Positions 17,968 to 27,135 of a stretch of 64,000 nucleotides of DNA are shown one piece after another; positions within the stretch are counted from its first letter, which is position 1, and each line of letters opens with the position of its first letter. Source of the stretch: Sinorhizobium alkalisoli (GTDB lineage: Bacteria; Pseudomonadota; Alphaproteobacteria; Rhizobiales; Rhizobiaceae); contig NZ_CP034909.1 in NCBI RefSeq assembly GCF_008932245.1, positions 2,865,001-2,929,000 of the forward strand. Direction: 5' to 3'. Position numbers and translations under genes: made by a program. The notes beneath the pieces were generated by a model, which was given only the letters and a program-made list of their open reading frames with translations, made no database searches and had not been told where the DNA came from.

Positions 17968-18894
17968 ATGGATAAATCAGACATCACGCTTGAGCGCATG
18001 CGCACGTTCGTCCGCGTCGCCGAACGCGGAAGCTTGTCGGCGGTTGCGCGCGAACTCGGGATCGGCCAGTCGACCGTCACGCGGCATTTGCGCGAGCTCG
18101 AGGAAGCGATCGGCGTGCCCTTGCTCAGCAGGACCACGCGGCGGGTCACGATGACCGATGAAGGCAGCCGCTATTATGCCAACAGCGTCGAGATCCTGCG
18201 CCTCGTGGAGCAGGCCGCCGAACAGGCACGGGGCACGGGCGGTGCGACGGCTGGCACGATCCGGATTTCCTGTACGGCCGCTTTCGGCGTCCTGCATGTC
18301 AGCCGGCTGATCTTCGCCTTTCAGGACCGCTACCCGGATATCGGCGCTGACCTCAGCCTCACAGACGAACGCGTCGACCTGGTGCGGGAGGGTGTCGATA
18401 TCGCACTTCGCCTGGGTCCGCTCGCTGACAGTTCCATGAAACTCAGGGCTCTTGGCCGAAGCCGGCGTCTACTGGTGGCGGCGCCGGCCTATCTGGCGGA
18501 TCGAGGCAGGCCGCTTCTGCCGCAGCACCTTTCTCGGCACGAAGGCATTCGGATGTCCAACGTCGCGGGCAGCGATACGCTGGCCTTGCGGGGACCGGAT
18601 GGCCAGCATCATATGGTGCCCTTCGGAGGACGACTGCGAGTCGATCATGGGCTCGCCGCACGGGAAGCGCTCGTCGCCGGGCGCGGCATCGCGCCCGCGC
18701 ATCATTGGCTCGTCGGCGATCTACTGGCCGCGGGTCGGCTCGAGGCTGTCCTACCCGCCTATTCACTGCCGCCTGTACCGCTGAGCATGCTGATCGTTCC
18801 GGAACGAGCGGGCATCGCTCGGGTCCGGCTTCTGGTCGAGTTTCTCGCCGAGCAGATTGGCGATATCCCGGGAATCCAGCAGACCAGGGTCTAG
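17968..18894 (+). CDS. LysR-family transcriptional regulator
   Basis: The 308-residue protein has an N-terminal winged HTH (about residues 4-62; TFVRVAERGSLSAVARELGI, then QSTVTRHLRELEEAIGVPLL) and a periplasmic-binding-protein-like effector domain. I start at the ATG at 17968 (MDKSDITLERM) rather than four codons earlier. It probably controls the divergent flavoprotein gene and itself. The inducer is unknown. Confidence 0.9.
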   Translation: MDKSDITLERMRTFVRVAERGSLSAVARELGIGQSTVTRHLRELEEAIGVPLLSRTTRRVTMTDEGSRYYANSVEILRLVEQAAEQARGTGGATAGTIRISCTAAFGVLHVSRLIFAFQDRYPDIGADLSLTDERVDLVREGVDIALRLGPLADSSMKLRALGRSRRLLVAAPAYLADRGRPLLPQHLSRHEGIRMSNVAGSDTLALRGPDGQHHMVPFGGRLRVDHGLAAREALVAGRGIAPAHHWLVGDLLAAGRLEAVLPAYSLPPVPLSMLIVPERAGIARVRLLVEFLAEQIGDIPGIQQTRV

Positions 18895-18945
18895 CCGGCG
18901 CGCCTCACCCTTTTGCGGACGCATTACGCATCCTGATCCCCGCCT

Positions 18946-19704
18946 TCATTCGCGCCCGCGGAAGCGGCGCTGGTAGGCCGGATCGTAGAGCGAACTCTCG
19001 CGGAAATCCAATGCCTCGAGCCCCGGTCCGACGAAGATCAGCGCGGTGCGCTCGATCGGCTCGGCAGCAACCTTGGCGGCGATATCGCCGAGCGTGCCGC
19101 GCAGGACTCGTTCATCCGGCCAGGAGGCCTTGACGATGATCGCTACCGGGCAATCGGCGCCATAGAGCGGCCTCAATTCGTCGACGACGCGGTCGAGCGC
19201 GTGGATCGCGAGATGGATCGCCAGCGTCGAACCGGTGGCACCGAAGCCCGCCAGCGTCTCACGCGTCGGCATTGGCGAGGCGCGGCCTGAGACGCGCGTC
19301 AGGACAAGGCTTTGAGCAATCTCCGGGATCGTCAGCTCGCGGCCGAGCGCTGCTGCAGCGGCGGCAAAGGACGGCACGCCGGGCGTCATGCTATAGGCAA
19401 TGTCGTGCTTTTGAAGCCGCCGGATCTGCTCGGCAACCGCGCTCCACACCGAGAGATCGCCCGAATGCAGCCGCGCGACATCCTCGCCGGCCGATGCGGC
19501 GCGAACATATTCCGCCTCGATTTCGTCGAGGGACATCGGCGCCGTATCGACGATGCGCGCACCGGGAGGGCAATATTGCAGGAGCTCCGGCGAAACGATC
19601 GAACCGGCATAGAGGCACACGGGGCAACGGGCGATCAGATCCCTGCCCCGGACCGTGATGAGGTCCGCCGCGCCCGGACCGGCGCCGATGAAATGAACGG
19701 TCAT
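18946..19704 (-). CDS. cobM: Precorrin-4 C11-methyltransferase
   Basis: This 252-residue SAM-dependent tetrapyrrole methylase methylates C11 in aerobic cobalamin synthesis. It begins [20 protein letters not shown], with the P-loop-like GxGxG of the family, and contains [22 protein letters not shown] and [15 protein letters not shown], all typical of CobM/CbiF. It is the last gene of the leftward cob series, 26 bases after cobL. Confidence 0.94.
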   Translation of the reverse strand: MTVHFIGAGPGAADLITVRGRDLIARCPVCLYAGSIVSPELLQYCPPGARIVDTAPMSLDEIEAEYVRAASAGEDVARLHSGDLSVWSAVAEQIRRLQKHDIAYSMTPGVPSFAAAAAALGRELTIPEIAQSLVLTRVSGRASPMPTRETLAGFGATGSTLAIHLAIHALDRVVDELRPLYGADCPVAIIVKASWPDERVLRGTLGDIAAKVAAEPIERTALIFVGPGLEALDFRESSLYDPAYQRRFRGRE

Positions 19705-19730
19705 GATCTATTCCTCTTGAACTATTCTGC

Positions 19731-20972
19731 TCAGGTCCTGGTCCACGACCATTGCGTGACGGGCATCGCCGGCCGCCACCCCGTCATGGTCCCCACCGGC
19801 GAGGCGCGCGCGACATCGACGCGGATCAGCGATCCGCCAAGCCGCGCGTGATGTGCGAGAAGCACCGCTTCCATTTCCGTCGTCACCGCATTGGCGACGA
19901 GCCTGCCGCCGGGCGGAAGCGCAGCGATCGCCGTACCCATAACTCCCGGCTCGCTGCCGCCGCCGCCGATGAAGATCGCATCGGGCTCCGGCAGATCCCG
20001 CAGCGCCCCCGGCGCCTGGCCTTCGACGACGAGAAGCCCCGGTACGCCGAAGCTTGCGGCGTTGCGGCCGATCCGCGCCGCCCGCTCCGGCGATGCCTCG
20101 ATGGCGATTGCCCGCATGGCCGGGTCGCTCAGCATCCATTCAATGGAGACCGATCCGGAGCCGGCGCCGATATCCCAGAGAAGCTCGCCCCTGCGCGGGG
20201 CAAGCGCCGAAAGCGTCAGCGCCCGCACCTCGCGCTTGGTGATCTGGCCGTCATGCTCGAACAGGGCGTCGTCGCGACCGCAGGCGAGCGGCAGCACGCG
20301 CGCGCAAGCCGCGCCAATCACTTCGATCGCGCAGAGATTCAGGGAATGAATGTCCTCGAGCGCGAAATCGGCGGCGACCTGCCGCGAAATCCGCTCACGC
20401 GCGCCTCCCAGCGCTTCCAGCACGACAATCCGGGACTGGCCCAATCCGCTTTCGGTAAGGAGCTCGGCAAGCGCCCGCGGGCCACTTCCGTCCGATGTCA
20501 GCGCCAGCACCCGGGCCCCGGGCTGCAGATGCGGCCGGACGAGGTCGAGCGGGCGGCCGTGCAGCGACACGGTCGTGACGTCCTGCAGAGCCCAGCCGAG
20601 GCGCGATGCAGCCAGGCTGAAGGCCGAGGGTGCCGGAATTGTTCGGATCTCGCTCGGGTCGACGCGCCGGGCAAGCGTTGCTCCAACGCCGTAGAGAAAT
20701 GGATCCCCCGAGGCAAGCACGACGACGGGGCTGCCGCGCCGCGCCACGATCGCCTCGACCGATCTTTCAAAGGGGCTCTGCCAGACCTGGCATTCGCCCT
20801 TGATCAGCGATGCCGCGAGCTCCAGATGGCGGGCGCCGCCGAAAACGACCGGCGCCGTCGCAATGGCCTGCTTGGCCCGGTCGCCGAGACCGGTTACACC
20901 ATCCTCGCCGATACCGATAATAGTAATCCAGGGAGCGGCCATGGCCGAGACGCTATTCGACATGTCAGCCAC
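19731..20972 (-). CDS. cobL: Precorrin-6Y C5,15-methyltransferase (decarboxylating)
   Basis: The bifunctional enzyme methylates C5 and C15 and decarboxylates the C12 acetate. An N-terminal CbiE-like methylase (ITIIGIGEDGVTGLGD) is joined to a C-terminal CbiT-like Rossmann methylase (LLWDIGAGSGSVSIEWM). I choose GTG 20972: GAGG lies seven bases upstream, the N-terminus VADMSNSVSAMAAPW matches the remembered start of the P. denitrificans protein, and the length becomes 413 residues, equal to that protein. The first 32 bases overlap the start of the divergent cobK. Confidence 0.93.
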   Translation of the reverse strand: MADMSNSVSAMAAPWITIIGIGEDGVTGLGDRAKQAIATAPVVFGGARHLELAASLIKGECQVWQSPFERSVEAIVARRGSPVVVLASGDPFLYGVGATLARRVDPSEIRTIPAPSAFSLAASRLGWALQDVTTVSLHGRPLDLVRPHLQPGARVLALTSDGSGPRALAELLTESGLGQSRIVVLEALGGARERISRQVAADFALEDIHSLNLCAIEVIGAACARVLPLACGRDDALFEHDGQITKREVRALTLSALAPRRGELLWDIGAGSGSVSIEWMLSDPAMRAIAIEASPERAARIGRNAASFGVPGLLVVEGQAPGALRDLPEPDAIFIGGGGSEPGVMGTAIAALPPGGRLVANAVTTEMEAVLLAHHARLGGSLIRVDVARASPVGTMTGWRPAMPVTQWSWTRT

Positions 20973-21741
20973 GGGCAGACCTCGCATTCTGATCCTTGGT
21001 GGAACCACCGAAGCGCGGCAGCTTGCCGAGCGTCTCGCGGACAATGGGCGCTACGCGGCAGCAATCTCGCTTGCCGGGCGCACGGCCGACCCCCGCCCGC
21101 AACCGCTGCCGACGCGCATCGGCGGCTTCGGCGGCGCGGAAGGGCTCGCCGCCTGGCTGATGTCCGAAGAGATTTCCCTGCTCGTCGACGCGACCCATCC
21201 CTTTGCCGCCCGCATCTCGCACAATGCCGCCACGGCAGCGGAGGCAAGCGGGACGCCGATTCTTGCGCTGTGCCGCCCTGCCTGGATAGCAGTGCCCGGC
21301 GATCGCTGGACTCAAGTGCAGAGCATTCCCGAGGCGGTGGCCGCGCTCGGCGATGTTCCGCGCCGCGTCTTCCTGGCGATCGGCCGGCAAGAGGCGTTCC
21401 ATTTCGAAAAGGCTCCGCAGCACAGCTATGTCCTGCGCAGCGTCGACCCCGTCACGCCGCCGCTCGACCTGCCGGACGTGACGCCGATTCTCGCCAGCGG
21501 CCCCTTTGCGGAAGCAAAGGAGGTGAAGCTCTTCCGTGATCAAGAAATCGACGTCGTCGTCGCCAAGAACAGCGGCGGCGGCGCGACCTACGGCAAAATC
21601 GCCGCCGCCCGCACGCTCGGGCTCGAAGTGGTGATGGTCGAGCGCCACGCGCCCGCCGATGTGCCCGCAGTAAGCACGTGCGACGAGGCGCTCGAACGCA
21701 TCCATCAATGGCTTTCCCCTAAAAAGGATCGGGGCGTGTAG
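20941..21741 (+). CDS. cobK: Precorrin-6A reductase
   Basis: This NADPH-dependent enzyme reduces precorrin-6A to dihydro-precorrin-6A. The 266-residue product shows RILILGGTTEARQLAERL near its N-terminus, then DATHPFAARISHNA and VVAKNSGGGATYGKI, hallmarks of CobK/CbiJ. ATG 20941 has GGGAG five bases upstream. It is the only cob gene here on the plus strand. Its 5' end overlaps cobL by 32 bases and its 3' end overlaps cobJ by 37 bases, so its mRNA is antisense to both neighbours at its ends. Confidence 0.94.
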   Translation: MAETLFDMSATGRPRILILGGTTEARQLAERLADNGRYAAAISLAGRTADPRPQPLPTRIGGFGGAEGLAAWLMSEEISLLVDATHPFAARISHNAATAAEASGTPILALCRPAWIAVPGDRWTQVQSIPEAVAALGDVPRRVFLAIGRQEAFHFEKAPQHSYVLRSVDPVTPPLDLPDVTPILASGPFAEAKEVKLFRDQEIDVVVAKNSGGGATYGKIAAARTLGLEVVMVERHAPADVPAVSTCDEALERIHQWLSPKKDRGV

Positions 21742-22469
21742 ACGAGATCCGGCCTGCCTTCGCGGGCGATCATCCGGGTCTCGGGCGATCCGATGATCAC
21801 GCAGGTCGCCATGTCGGCGCGGTTTGCATCGGCCTCGCCGAGTGGCATGACCGTGATGCGCTCGTCCGGCCGGCCGGCAGCCCGGCCGAAAATGACCGGC
21901 ACGCTGGCCGGTAGCACATTGCGCAGGACCTCGAAAGCCTCGCCGAGTTGCCAGGGACGCGCCTTGCTGATCGGGTTATAGAGGGCGATCACCAGCCCTG
22001 CCTCGGCGGTGAGCCTCAAACGCCGGGTGATGACGTCCCAGGGTTTCAGGTTGTCCGACAGCGACATGGCGCAGAAGTCATGACCGAGCGGCGCGCCGAT
22101 GCGCGCGGCCACCGCGAGCATTGCCGTCACACCCGGCGTGACCACGAGATCGACCTGTCGCCACTCCGGTGGGCCTTTGTCGACCGCCTCGCAGACCGCG
22201 GCCGCCATGGCGAAGATACCAGGATCGCCGCCGGAGACGACGCAGACATTCGCACCGGCGGCCGCGCGCGCGAGCGCGGCCTGGGCCCGGTCGAGCTCCT
22301 CGCGATTGTCGGAGGCAATGCGGACCTGGTCGGAGCGAAGGTCCAACCGATCCAGATATGGTCCGTAGCCGAAGAACTCGGTCGCAGCCGCGATCGCTTC
22401 CCGCGTTTCCGGCGTCATCTGTGACGGCTTACCGGGACCGGTGCCGACGATGAAGAGTTTGCCGCTCAT
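21705..22469 (-). CDS. cobJ: Precorrin-3B C17-methyltransferase
   Basis: The 254-residue SAM-dependent enzyme carries out C17 methylation and ring contraction. It begins MSGKLFIVGTGPGKPSQMTP and contains VVSGGDPGIFAMA and VTPGVTAMLAVAARIGAPLG, typical of CobJ/CbiH. The ATG at 22469 overlaps the cobI stop by four bases (ATGA), indicating translational coupling. Its 3' end overlaps that of cobK. Confidence 0.94.
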   Translation of the reverse strand: MSGKLFIVGTGPGKPSQMTPETREAIAAATEFFGYGPYLDRLDLRSDQVRIASDNREELDRAQAALARAAAGANVCVVSGGDPGIFAMAAAVCEAVDKGPPEWRQVDLVVTPGVTAMLAVAARIGAPLGHDFCAMSLSDNLKPWDVITRRLRLTAEAGLVIALYNPISKARPWQLGEAFEVLRNVLPASVPVIFGRAAGRPDERITVMPLGEADANRADMATCVIIGSPETRMIAREGRPDLVYTPRSFLGESH

Positions 22470-23236
22470 GCCCTTGCCTCCTGGACAGTCTCGATCGAGC
22501 AGGGCTTGTCCTTCCAACCGGGCACGAGCACCAGCGAGAAATAGGGTGCCGCGTCGTCCGGCTTCTCGTTAAGCGGGATCATTGCCGCGTTTTTCATCGT
22601 GCCGCGCTCGACATAGACGGCGGCCTTCAGTCGACCTGCGGCCGCAAGGGCGCGACGGATCTTCGGCAGGTTGCGACCGACTTTCATGATGACGGCCGCT
22701 TCAGTGTCCGCAAGACGGCGCTGGAGCTCGGCCTCGCCCATTGTGCCGGGAAGCACTGAGAGGACGTCGTCACCCTGTACCAGCGGCAGGCCGGCCAGCG
22801 ACCAGCAACCCGACATGGCGGTTATGCCGGGAATGACTTCGACCGGAAAGCGGTCGGCAAGCCGCACATGCAAGTGCATATAGGAACCGTAGAAGAGCGG
22901 GTCGCCCTCGCTCAGCACGGCGACGGTCCGCCCTGCCCGCAGATGCAACGCGACCGCTTCCGCGGAGGCATTGTAGAAAGCGGTGATCTGGCCCTTATAC
23001 GCCGCGTCGTCCTTGTCGATCTCGGTCGTCACCGGGTAATAGAGCGGCAACTCGACGAGATTCGGCTTCAGCAGCCCCTCGACCACGGCGCGGCCATTGC
23101 CGCTGCGCCCGGCCTTGGCGAAATAGGCGACGACGTCTGCCTCGCCGAGCGCCCGCACTGCCTTCACGGTCAGGAGCTCCGGATCGCCCGGTCCGGTGCC
23201 GACACCTATGAGCCTGCCTGCACCCACCCCGCTCAC
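22466..23236 (-). CDS. cobI: Precorrin-2 C20-methyltransferase
   Basis: This 256-residue methylase adds the C20 methyl group to precorrin-2. Recognisable segments are LIGVGTGPGDPELLTVKAVR, VLSEGDPLFYGSYMHLHVRL and VIPGITAMSGCWSLAGLPL. It overlaps both cobH (upstream) and cobJ (downstream) by four bases, so the trio is translated as a coupled block. Confidence 0.94.
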   Translation of the reverse strand: MSGVGAGRLIGVGTGPGDPELLTVKAVRALGEADVVAYFAKAGRSGNGRAVVEGLLKPNLVELPLYYPVTTEIDKDDAAYKGQITAFYNASAEAVALHLRAGRTVAVLSEGDPLFYGSYMHLHVRLADRFPVEVIPGITAMSGCWSLAGLPLVQGDDVLSVLPGTMGEAELQRRLADTEAAVIMKVGRNLPKIRRALAAAGRLKAAVYVERGTMKNAAMIPLNEKPDDAAPYFSLVLVPGWKDKPCSIETVQEARA

Positions 23237-23865
23237 AGACCCGGCCTCGCGAGTGCGTTGAGTGCGGCCGCCGTCATCGCGCTACCGCCGAGGCGGCCAC
23301 GAACGATGGCAAAGGGCACGCCGTAAGAGTTCTCGGCAAGCGCATCCTTCGATTCCGCCGCGCCGACGAAGCCGACCGGCATTCCGAGGATCGCGGCCGG
23401 CTTGGGTGCGCCGTCGCTGAGCAGTTCGAGCAGATAGAACAGCGCCGTCGGCGCATTGCCGATGGCGACCACCGAGCCGGCCATCCGCTCGCGCCAGAGT
23501 TTCAGCGCCGCCGCCGAGCGCGTGTTGCCAATTCCGGCCGCAAGCTCTGGCGTGCGCGGATCGCGCAACGTGCAGATGACGTCATTGCCAGCCGGCAGGC
23601 GGGCCCTCGTTACGCCATGCGCCACCATTTCCGCGTCGCAGAAGATCGGCGCGCCATTTTTCAACGCCGTGCGCGCGGCGGAAACGAAGTCCGGCGAGAA
23701 GACGAATTGGCGCGCCGCCTCGACAGAGCCGCAAGCATGCACCATGCGGACTGCGAGATCCGCTTCCTCTTCCGAAAAGCCGGAAAGATCGGCCTCGGCG
23801 CGAATGATCGCAAAGGAACGCTCATAAATGGCGTTGCCATCGCGGATATAATCATAATCAGGCAT
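23233..23865 (-). CDS. cobH: Precorrin-8X methylmutase
   Basis: The 210-residue enzyme moves the C11 methyl group to C12, giving hydrogenobyrinate. The sequence MPDYDYIRDGNAIYERSF, MVHACGSVEAARQ and the later ALFYLLELL / PVGFVGAAESKDAL are CobH/CbiC signatures; His in MVHACG corresponds to the catalytic His. Only two bases separate it from cobG, and it overlaps cobI. Confidence 0.95.
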   Translation of the reverse strand: MPDYDYIRDGNAIYERSFAIIRAEADLSGFSEEEADLAVRMVHACGSVEAARQFVFSPDFVSAARTALKNGAPIFCDAEMVAHGVTRARLPAGNDVICTLRDPRTPELAAGIGNTRSAAALKLWRERMAGSVVAIGNAPTALFYLLELLSDGAPKPAAILGMPVGFVGAAESKDALAENSYGVPFAIVRGRLGGSAMTAAALNALARPGL

Positions 23866-23867
23866 TG

Positions 23868-25214
23868 CTATCCCTGTTCAAACGCTGCGGCGATCGGCCC
23901 GCTCCCGAGCCGTGTAAGACAGGAGCGTGCCGATTCGCCAGCGCCTTTGTTCTCCCGCACCAGCCCATTGAGACGCGCCAGCGCCGACCCTATTCCATTT
24001 TCATTCGTGTAGGCGCTCGGCGCGACGGAAGCCGTACCATTTACGACAAGCGCATATCCTGATGGCGCACCGACGAGTGTCAACGGAGAGGCCGTCGGCC
24101 TCGCGCACCCCTTGGCACAGCCCGACAGGTGGACCGCGAGCGAGCCGTCGAGCAGGTCGCCGCCCGCCTCCGCCAAGAGCCTTGCCACCGCTTTCGTGTC
24201 CATCAGCGCAGAGGCGCAGGCGCGGCCGGCGCAGGCGGCGATATGGTTGCGCGGATCATCGGGCGAGACCAGCAGGCCCTGGGTGGACGCCAGGCCTTGC
24301 ACACGGGTTGCCGCTTCACGGGACAGACCAAGCACCAGCAAGCCATGCCGCGGCGAAAGCCGTATCTCCGTCGCGCCCATCTCCTCCGCCCCGTTCATCA
24401 AAGCGATGAGTGTGCTCGCCTCCGCCTGCCCATAGGCAAGACCGAGGCCGAGCACGATGCGGCCGTCGCCGAAGTCGTGGATGCCCGCCGGCAGCCAGGG
24501 CGCATGCCCGTCGAGCACCGCCGTCGATGCCGCATCGGGCAGGCGCTGCCGGATGCGATCAGCGTCGAGATCGCGGCCCCGCGCGCTTGGTCCAAGGGAG
24601 TTCAGTTCCGCGAGGACCTCCATGACCGCAGGAAGGCTCTGCTCGGATGCGAGCAGAGCGACCGGACGCGCCGAGCGGACCGTGCCGCCGACCGACAGCC
24701 GCCAGCGGCCGCCACCCTCTCCGTCGAGTGCGTCGAGCCGCAGGTCGCCGGAAACCTCCTTTAAATGGAAGCGCCCGCCGCCATCGACGACGATCGACAA
24801 TTTCGGCGCGAGCGCCAGCGCCGGCTGGTGATTGGCGATCGCCGCGCGCAATTGAGCGCCAAGCGGCCGTGGATCGGCGATTTCCTCCGGATCGAAACCG
24901 GCAAGCGGCGGCATCTCCAGCGTGACGCCGTCGGAAATCGCAATCCCGGCTTCGGCAATAGCCGAGGCGAGCGGCGCAACGGCCAAGGCCGTCAGCCCGC
25001 GAATTTGCAGGTTGCCGCGGGCCGTCACCTCGATGAGGCCATTGCCGAAGCGCCCCGCGAGCGTCGCGATCTTGCGCATATCCGTCGGCGCGAGCGAGCC
25101 GGCGGGACGCAGGCGCACCAGCAGACCGTCGCCGGTCTGCATCGGGCTTGCCAGCGACGGACATGCGCCGCGGCGCAGCGAGGGGTTCGGCTTGGTCACG
25201 GCATAGTTCGTCAT
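23868..25214 (-). CDS. cobG: Precorrin-3B synthase (siroheme sulfite reductase-like, oxygen-dependent)
   Basis: CobG is the Fe-S mono-oxygenase that hydroxylates precorrin-3A to precorrin-3B, the step defining the aerobic pathway. The 448-residue product shows RRGACPSLASPMQTGDGLLV near the N-terminus and two cysteine pairs, CAGRAC and GCAKGCARP, expected to hold a 4Fe-4S cluster as in nitrite/sulfite reductases. The start is not settled: ATG 25214 is used, with upstream in-frame starts possible. A candidate Fnr/FixK box lies about 90 bases upstream. Confidence 0.9.
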   Translation of the reverse strand: MTNYAVTKPNPSLRRGACPSLASPMQTGDGLLVRLRPAGSLAPTDMRKIATLAGRFGNGLIEVTARGNLQIRGLTALAVAPLASAIAEAGIAISDGVTLEMPPLAGFDPEEIADPRPLGAQLRAAIANHQPALALAPKLSIVVDGGGRFHLKEVSGDLRLDALDGEGGGRWRLSVGGTVRSARPVALLASEQSLPAVMEVLAELNSLGPSARGRDLDADRIRQRLPDAASTAVLDGHAPWLPAGIHDFGDGRIVLGLGLAYGQAEASTLIALMNGAEEMGATEIRLSPRHGLLVLGLSREAATRVQGLASTQGLLVSPDDPRNHIAACAGRACASALMDTKAVARLLAEAGGDLLDGSLAVHLSGCAKGCARPTASPLTLVGAPSGYALVVNGTASVAPSAYTNENGIGSALARLNGLVRENKGAGESARSCLTRLGSGPIAAAFEQG

Positions 25215-25299
25215 CGCTCCAGTCAATCTCCCCCCGAGGCTGCGCCCCGGCATCTCCGCCATTGTGCCTTTGATCGACCCTATATCACAGGCCCGCGCC

Positions 25300-25313
25300 T
25301 TGAGAGAGATCAA
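25300..25313 (-). promoter_or_regulatory. Candidate Fnr/FixK-type anaerobox upstream of cobG
   Basis: The sequence is TTGA-N6-TCAA with an exact core palindrome; on the minus strand it reads TTGAT-N4-CTCAA, one base off the full consensus. It sits about 90 bases upstream of the chosen cobG start in the 136-base cobF-cobG gap. A TATAGG follows on the minus strand, but spacing to a class II promoter is not ideal. Confidence 0.45.
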
Positions 25314-25350
25314 ACGCGCGGCAATAGCGACCCCCGCGCGCGCTGCCTCG

Positions 25351-26121
25351 TCAGTCGTCGAAATCGGCGCCCCTGCGCAGGAGATAGATATCCATGATCC
25401 AGCCCATACGCTCCCGCGCCTCCGCGCGCGTCCTCAGGATTTCATCCTTTACCTCATCAAGGCGCCCGGAGATGACGATCTCGTCCGGAGTGCCGAGATA
25501 GGCGCCCCAATAGATTTCCGCCTCAGGGTCCTCGATCTTGTGGAACGCCTGTTCCCCGTCGAGCATCACCGCCGCCGTCGCGGTTTTCTCCGGAAAACTC
25601 TCGACAAGCTGGCGGCCGGTGGTGATCTCGACCGGTTTTCCGACGAGGTTGAGGGGAATGCGGTGGCTGGCGCAGAGCGCCTGCAGACTGGTGATGCCCG
25701 GAATGACATCGAAACCGAATGGGACACGTCCCCGCATCCGCACCCGTTCGACGATGCGGATCGTGCTGTCGTAGAGCATGGGATCGCCCCAGACGAGGAA
25801 AGCGCCGATCTGCCCCTCCGAGAGTTCGCGTTCGAGCAGTTCCTCATAGGTCACCGCGATGCTGGCATGCCACTCGTCGACGCTTTCCGTGTAACTCCGC
25901 CCTTCGGTGCGGCGCACCGGCACGGCGAACTCGACCGTGCGGCTGTCAGGCCGGGTGACATAGAGGGCGCAAATATCGCGGCGCACTTCGGCAAGCTCCG
26001 CCTTCTTCGCGCCCTTGGTGGGGATGAAGAGCACGTCGGCCCGGTTCAGCGCATTGATCGCCTGGACGGTGATGTGTTCGGGATTGCCCGCGCCGATACC
26101 GATGATCAGGATATGCCGCAT
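25351..26121 (-). CDS. cobF: Precorrin-6A synthase (deacetylating), C1-methyltransferase
   Basis: The 256-residue methylase adds the C1 methyl and removes the acetyl group, giving precorrin-6A. It begins MRHILIIGIGAGNPEHITVQ and contains LVWGDPMLYDSTIRIVE and VIPGITSLQALCASHRIPL, matching CobF. It is the first leftward cob gene and is separated from cobG by 136 bases that hold the candidate anaerobox, so cobG-cobM may have their own promoter. Confidence 0.93.
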   Translation of the reverse strand: MRHILIIGIGAGNPEHITVQAINALNRADVLFIPTKGAKKAELAEVRRDICALYVTRPDSRTVEFAVPVRRTEGRSYTESVDEWHASIAVTYEELLERELSEGQIGAFLVWGDPMLYDSTIRIVERVRMRGRVPFGFDVIPGITSLQALCASHRIPLNLVGKPVEITTGRQLVESFPEKTATAAVMLDGEQAFHKIEDPEAEIYWGAYLGTPDEIVISGRLDEVKDEILRTRAEARERMGWIMDIYLLRRGADFDD

Positions 26122-26229
26122 GCCGTCTCTCCCGCTTGTACGCCCGTCGGTCTTTGGCGGATCCGGGCTGCCGACGCAAGCCCGGCCGCGACAGAAGGGC
26201 GCATGGGAGCGCCAGAACGGGACGCCCCG

Positions 26230-26937
26230 TTACGGATCAGCTCTGAGGGGCGGATTGTCCGGCAGCCGCCAATCGATCGGATCGAGTGCCTTCGCGGTCA
26301 GAAAGGCATTGGCCTTCGAGAAATGCCGGCAGCCGAAGAAGCCGGAATGCGCCGAGAGCGGCGAGGGATGCGGCGCCGTCAGGACGAGGTGGCGGGAGCG
26401 ATCGACGAAGGCTGCCTTCTTCTGAGCATAGGAACCCCAGAGCATGAAGACGACGGGCTGTTGCTGGTCATTGATGATGCGAATGACCGCGTCGGTGAAG
26501 CGCTCCCAGCCCCGGCCCTGATGCGAAGCCGCCCGGCCGCGTTCGACCGTCAGCACCGCGTTCAGGAGGAGCACGCCCTGGCGCGCCCAGCTTTCGAGGA
26601 AGCCGTGCCGCGCCGGCGGAATACCGAGGTCGACCTCGAGTTCCTTATAGATATTGACGAGCGATGGCGGGATGCGCACGCCGGGTAGGACGCTGAAGCA
26701 GAGCCCATGCGCCTGGCCCTCGCCGTGGTAGGGGTCCTGACCGAGGATGACCACCCGCACCCGGCCGAGCGGTGTCAGGTCGAGCGCCCGGAAATACTCG
26801 CTGCCCTTCGGGAATATCTGTCGGCCTTGGTGCCTCTGCTCAATGAGGAAGCGCTTGAGATCGGCCATATAGCCATGCCGGAACTCCGGCGCCAAGGCCG
26901 CCTTCCAGCTTTCTTCCAGCTTGATCGTCGCATCCAT
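26230..26937 (-). CDS. ung: Uracil-DNA glycosylase, family 1
   Basis: The 235-residue enzyme excises uracil from DNA. It shows the water-activating motif [14 protein letters not shown] and the C-terminal [14 protein letters not shown] loop that inserts into DNA, plus [13 protein letters not shown] 26937 gives [11 protein letters not shown], a normal N-terminus, with GAGGAG ten bases upstream. It is divergent from modA. Confidence 0.96.
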   Translation of the reverse strand: MDATIKLEESWKAALAPEFRHGYMADLKRFLIEQRHQGRQIFPKGSEYFRALDLTPLGRVRVVILGQDPYHGEGQAHGLCFSVLPGVRIPPSLVNIYKELEVDLGIPPARHGFLESWARQGVLLLNAVLTVERGRAASHQGRGWERFTDAVIRIINDQQQPVVFMLWGSYAQKKAAFVDRSRHLVLTAPHPSPLSAHSGFFGCRHFSKANAFLTAKALDPIDWRLPDNPPLRADP

Positions 26938-27090
26938 GGGCGCCCAACTCCTCGTTCGGCCCAAGAATTTAGCCACGTTGGCACCCGGCACAAGCATTCA
27001 CCCGCAATTTTACCGCGTCGGTTCACTGCTTTGCTTGCCTCATCCACGAGCATTGTATTTCTCCCGATATAGCGCTAACAGAAGACGGAG

Positions 27091-27114
27091 CGTTATATAC
27101 TCAGGAATATCGCG
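27091..27114 (+). promoter_or_regulatory. Candidate ModE-binding Mo-box upstream of modA
   Basis: An imperfect inverted repeat CGTTATAT-N8-ATATCGCG (two mismatches between arms) ends 21 bases before the modA start. Arm sequence and 8-base spacing match the ModE box before E. coli modABC (CGTTATAT-N8-ACATAACG) as I remember it. A modE-like gene lies 3.5 kb downstream. Confidence 0.6.
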
Positions 27115-27135
27115 GGACACAGAGCAAGGATACTG

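Noticed and set aside
26122..26229. Cobalamin riboswitch upstream of cobF
   Set aside because: I looked for the conserved B12-box and surrounding core on the minus strand here and before cobG and could not identify them.
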